Assembly (NCBI GenBank): GCA_016296675.1 | Contig: JAEDIV010000156.1 | Span: 1-5,261, forward strand | Origin: Clostridia bacterium | GTDB taxonomy: Bacteria; Bacillota; Clostridia; Christensenellales; Aristaeellaceae | DNA length: 5,261 nt | Reading direction: 5' to 3' | In this document: piece after piece, positions 5,063-5,261 of the stretch | Layout of the letters: each line of letters starts with the position of its first letter | Position numbering within the stretch: position 1 is the stretch's first letter | Program-made: the position numbers and the translations under genes | The notes under the pieces: generated by a model | What the model was told of the DNA's origin: nothing | Database searches by the model: none | What the model saw: only the letters and a program-made list of their open reading frames with translations

Positions 5063-5261
5063 CGGGCCGAATCTGAACCTGCTTGGCGTTCGCGAGCCTG
5101 AGATCTATGGAAAGCGCACTCTCAAGGATCTTGAAAACCTGATCACTGCGCATGCGGACAAAAAAGGCGTCAGCGTATCGTTTTTTCAGACCAACCATGA
5201 AGGAGCGATGGTGGACGCCATCCAGTCTGCGATGAATGTGTTTGACGGCATCATCATCAAT
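5043..5261 (+). CDS. aroQ: Type II 3-dehydroquinate dehydratase, 5' part
   Basis: AroQ dehydrates 3-dehydroquinate to 3-dehydroshikimate, the third shikimate step; the type II family forms dodecamers and uses an enolate mechanism. Only the first 73 of the usual 140-150 residues are in the window, and the reading frame is open to the edge. Visible signatures are INGPNLNLLG (6-15), REPEIYG (17-23) with Arg17 and the catalytic Tyr22, QTNHEG (49-54), DAIQ (58-61) and IIIN (70-73). The last residue, Asn73, begins the conserved N-P-G-A/G-hydrophobic-TH substrate loop; the catalytic histidine lies beyond the edge. It starts at a GTG and overlaps aroEK by 20 bases, so it is the last gene visible in the coupled set and supplies the substrate for the AroE part. 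Completeness of the 3' half cannot be judged. Confidence 0.95.
   Translation, partial: MKILVINGPNLNLLGVREPEIYGKRTLKDLENLITAHADKKGVSVSFFQTNHEGAMVDAIQSAMNVFDGIIIN

Overview
The window holds the later part of a shikimate/phenylalanine biosynthesis operon, all on the + strand. A non-coding leader of about 355 bases is followed by aroA (356-1612), aroC (1602-2684), pheA (2686-3825), a fused aroE-aroK gene (3827-5062) and the 5' part of aroQ (5043 to the window edge). No other genes, RNA genes, CRISPR arrays or transposase genes can be supported.

The source looks like a Gram-positive anaerobe of the class Clostridia, probably from the Oscillospirales/Christensenellales group. This is inferred from the short clostridial chorismate synthase type, a P-protein (chorismate mutase-prephenate dehydratase) inside the aro operon, the AroE-AroK fusion with a compact kinase lid, strong GGAGG-type ribosome binding sites, moderate GC content, and a double-hairpin repeat of a kind I recall as abundant in these genomes. 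The assignment is made from memory and motif style, not from a search.

Region 1-355: no credible gene. It contains several perfect inverted repeats (22-50, 58-85, 116-136, 138-152), of which 116-162 resembles a dispersed palindromic repeat. A second structured block lies at 204-269, with two competing copies of the same 6-base arm, and a T-rich run follows at 288-298. The aroA ribosome binding site is at 341-347.

Region 356-5261: five genes with no gap longer than one base. aroA/aroC overlap by 11 bases, aroC/pheA and pheA/aroEK are each separated by one base (TAATATG and TGATATG junctions), and aroEK/aroQ overlap by 20 bases. This arrangement implies one transcript and translational coupling.

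Together the products run from 3-dehydroquinate to phenylpyruvate: AroQ makes 3-dehydroshikimate, the AroE part reduces it to shikimate, the AroK part phosphorylates it, AroA adds the enolpyruvyl group, AroC makes chorismate, and PheA converts chorismate through prephenate to phenylpyruvate. The two entry enzymes (DAHP synthase and dehydroquinate synthase) are not in the window.

I do not see a previously undescribed system here. The points worth a second look are the AroE-AroK fusion with its shortened NADP-binding segment and compact kinase lid, two substitutions in otherwise conserved PheA motifs, and the repeat-rich, potentially regulatory leader.
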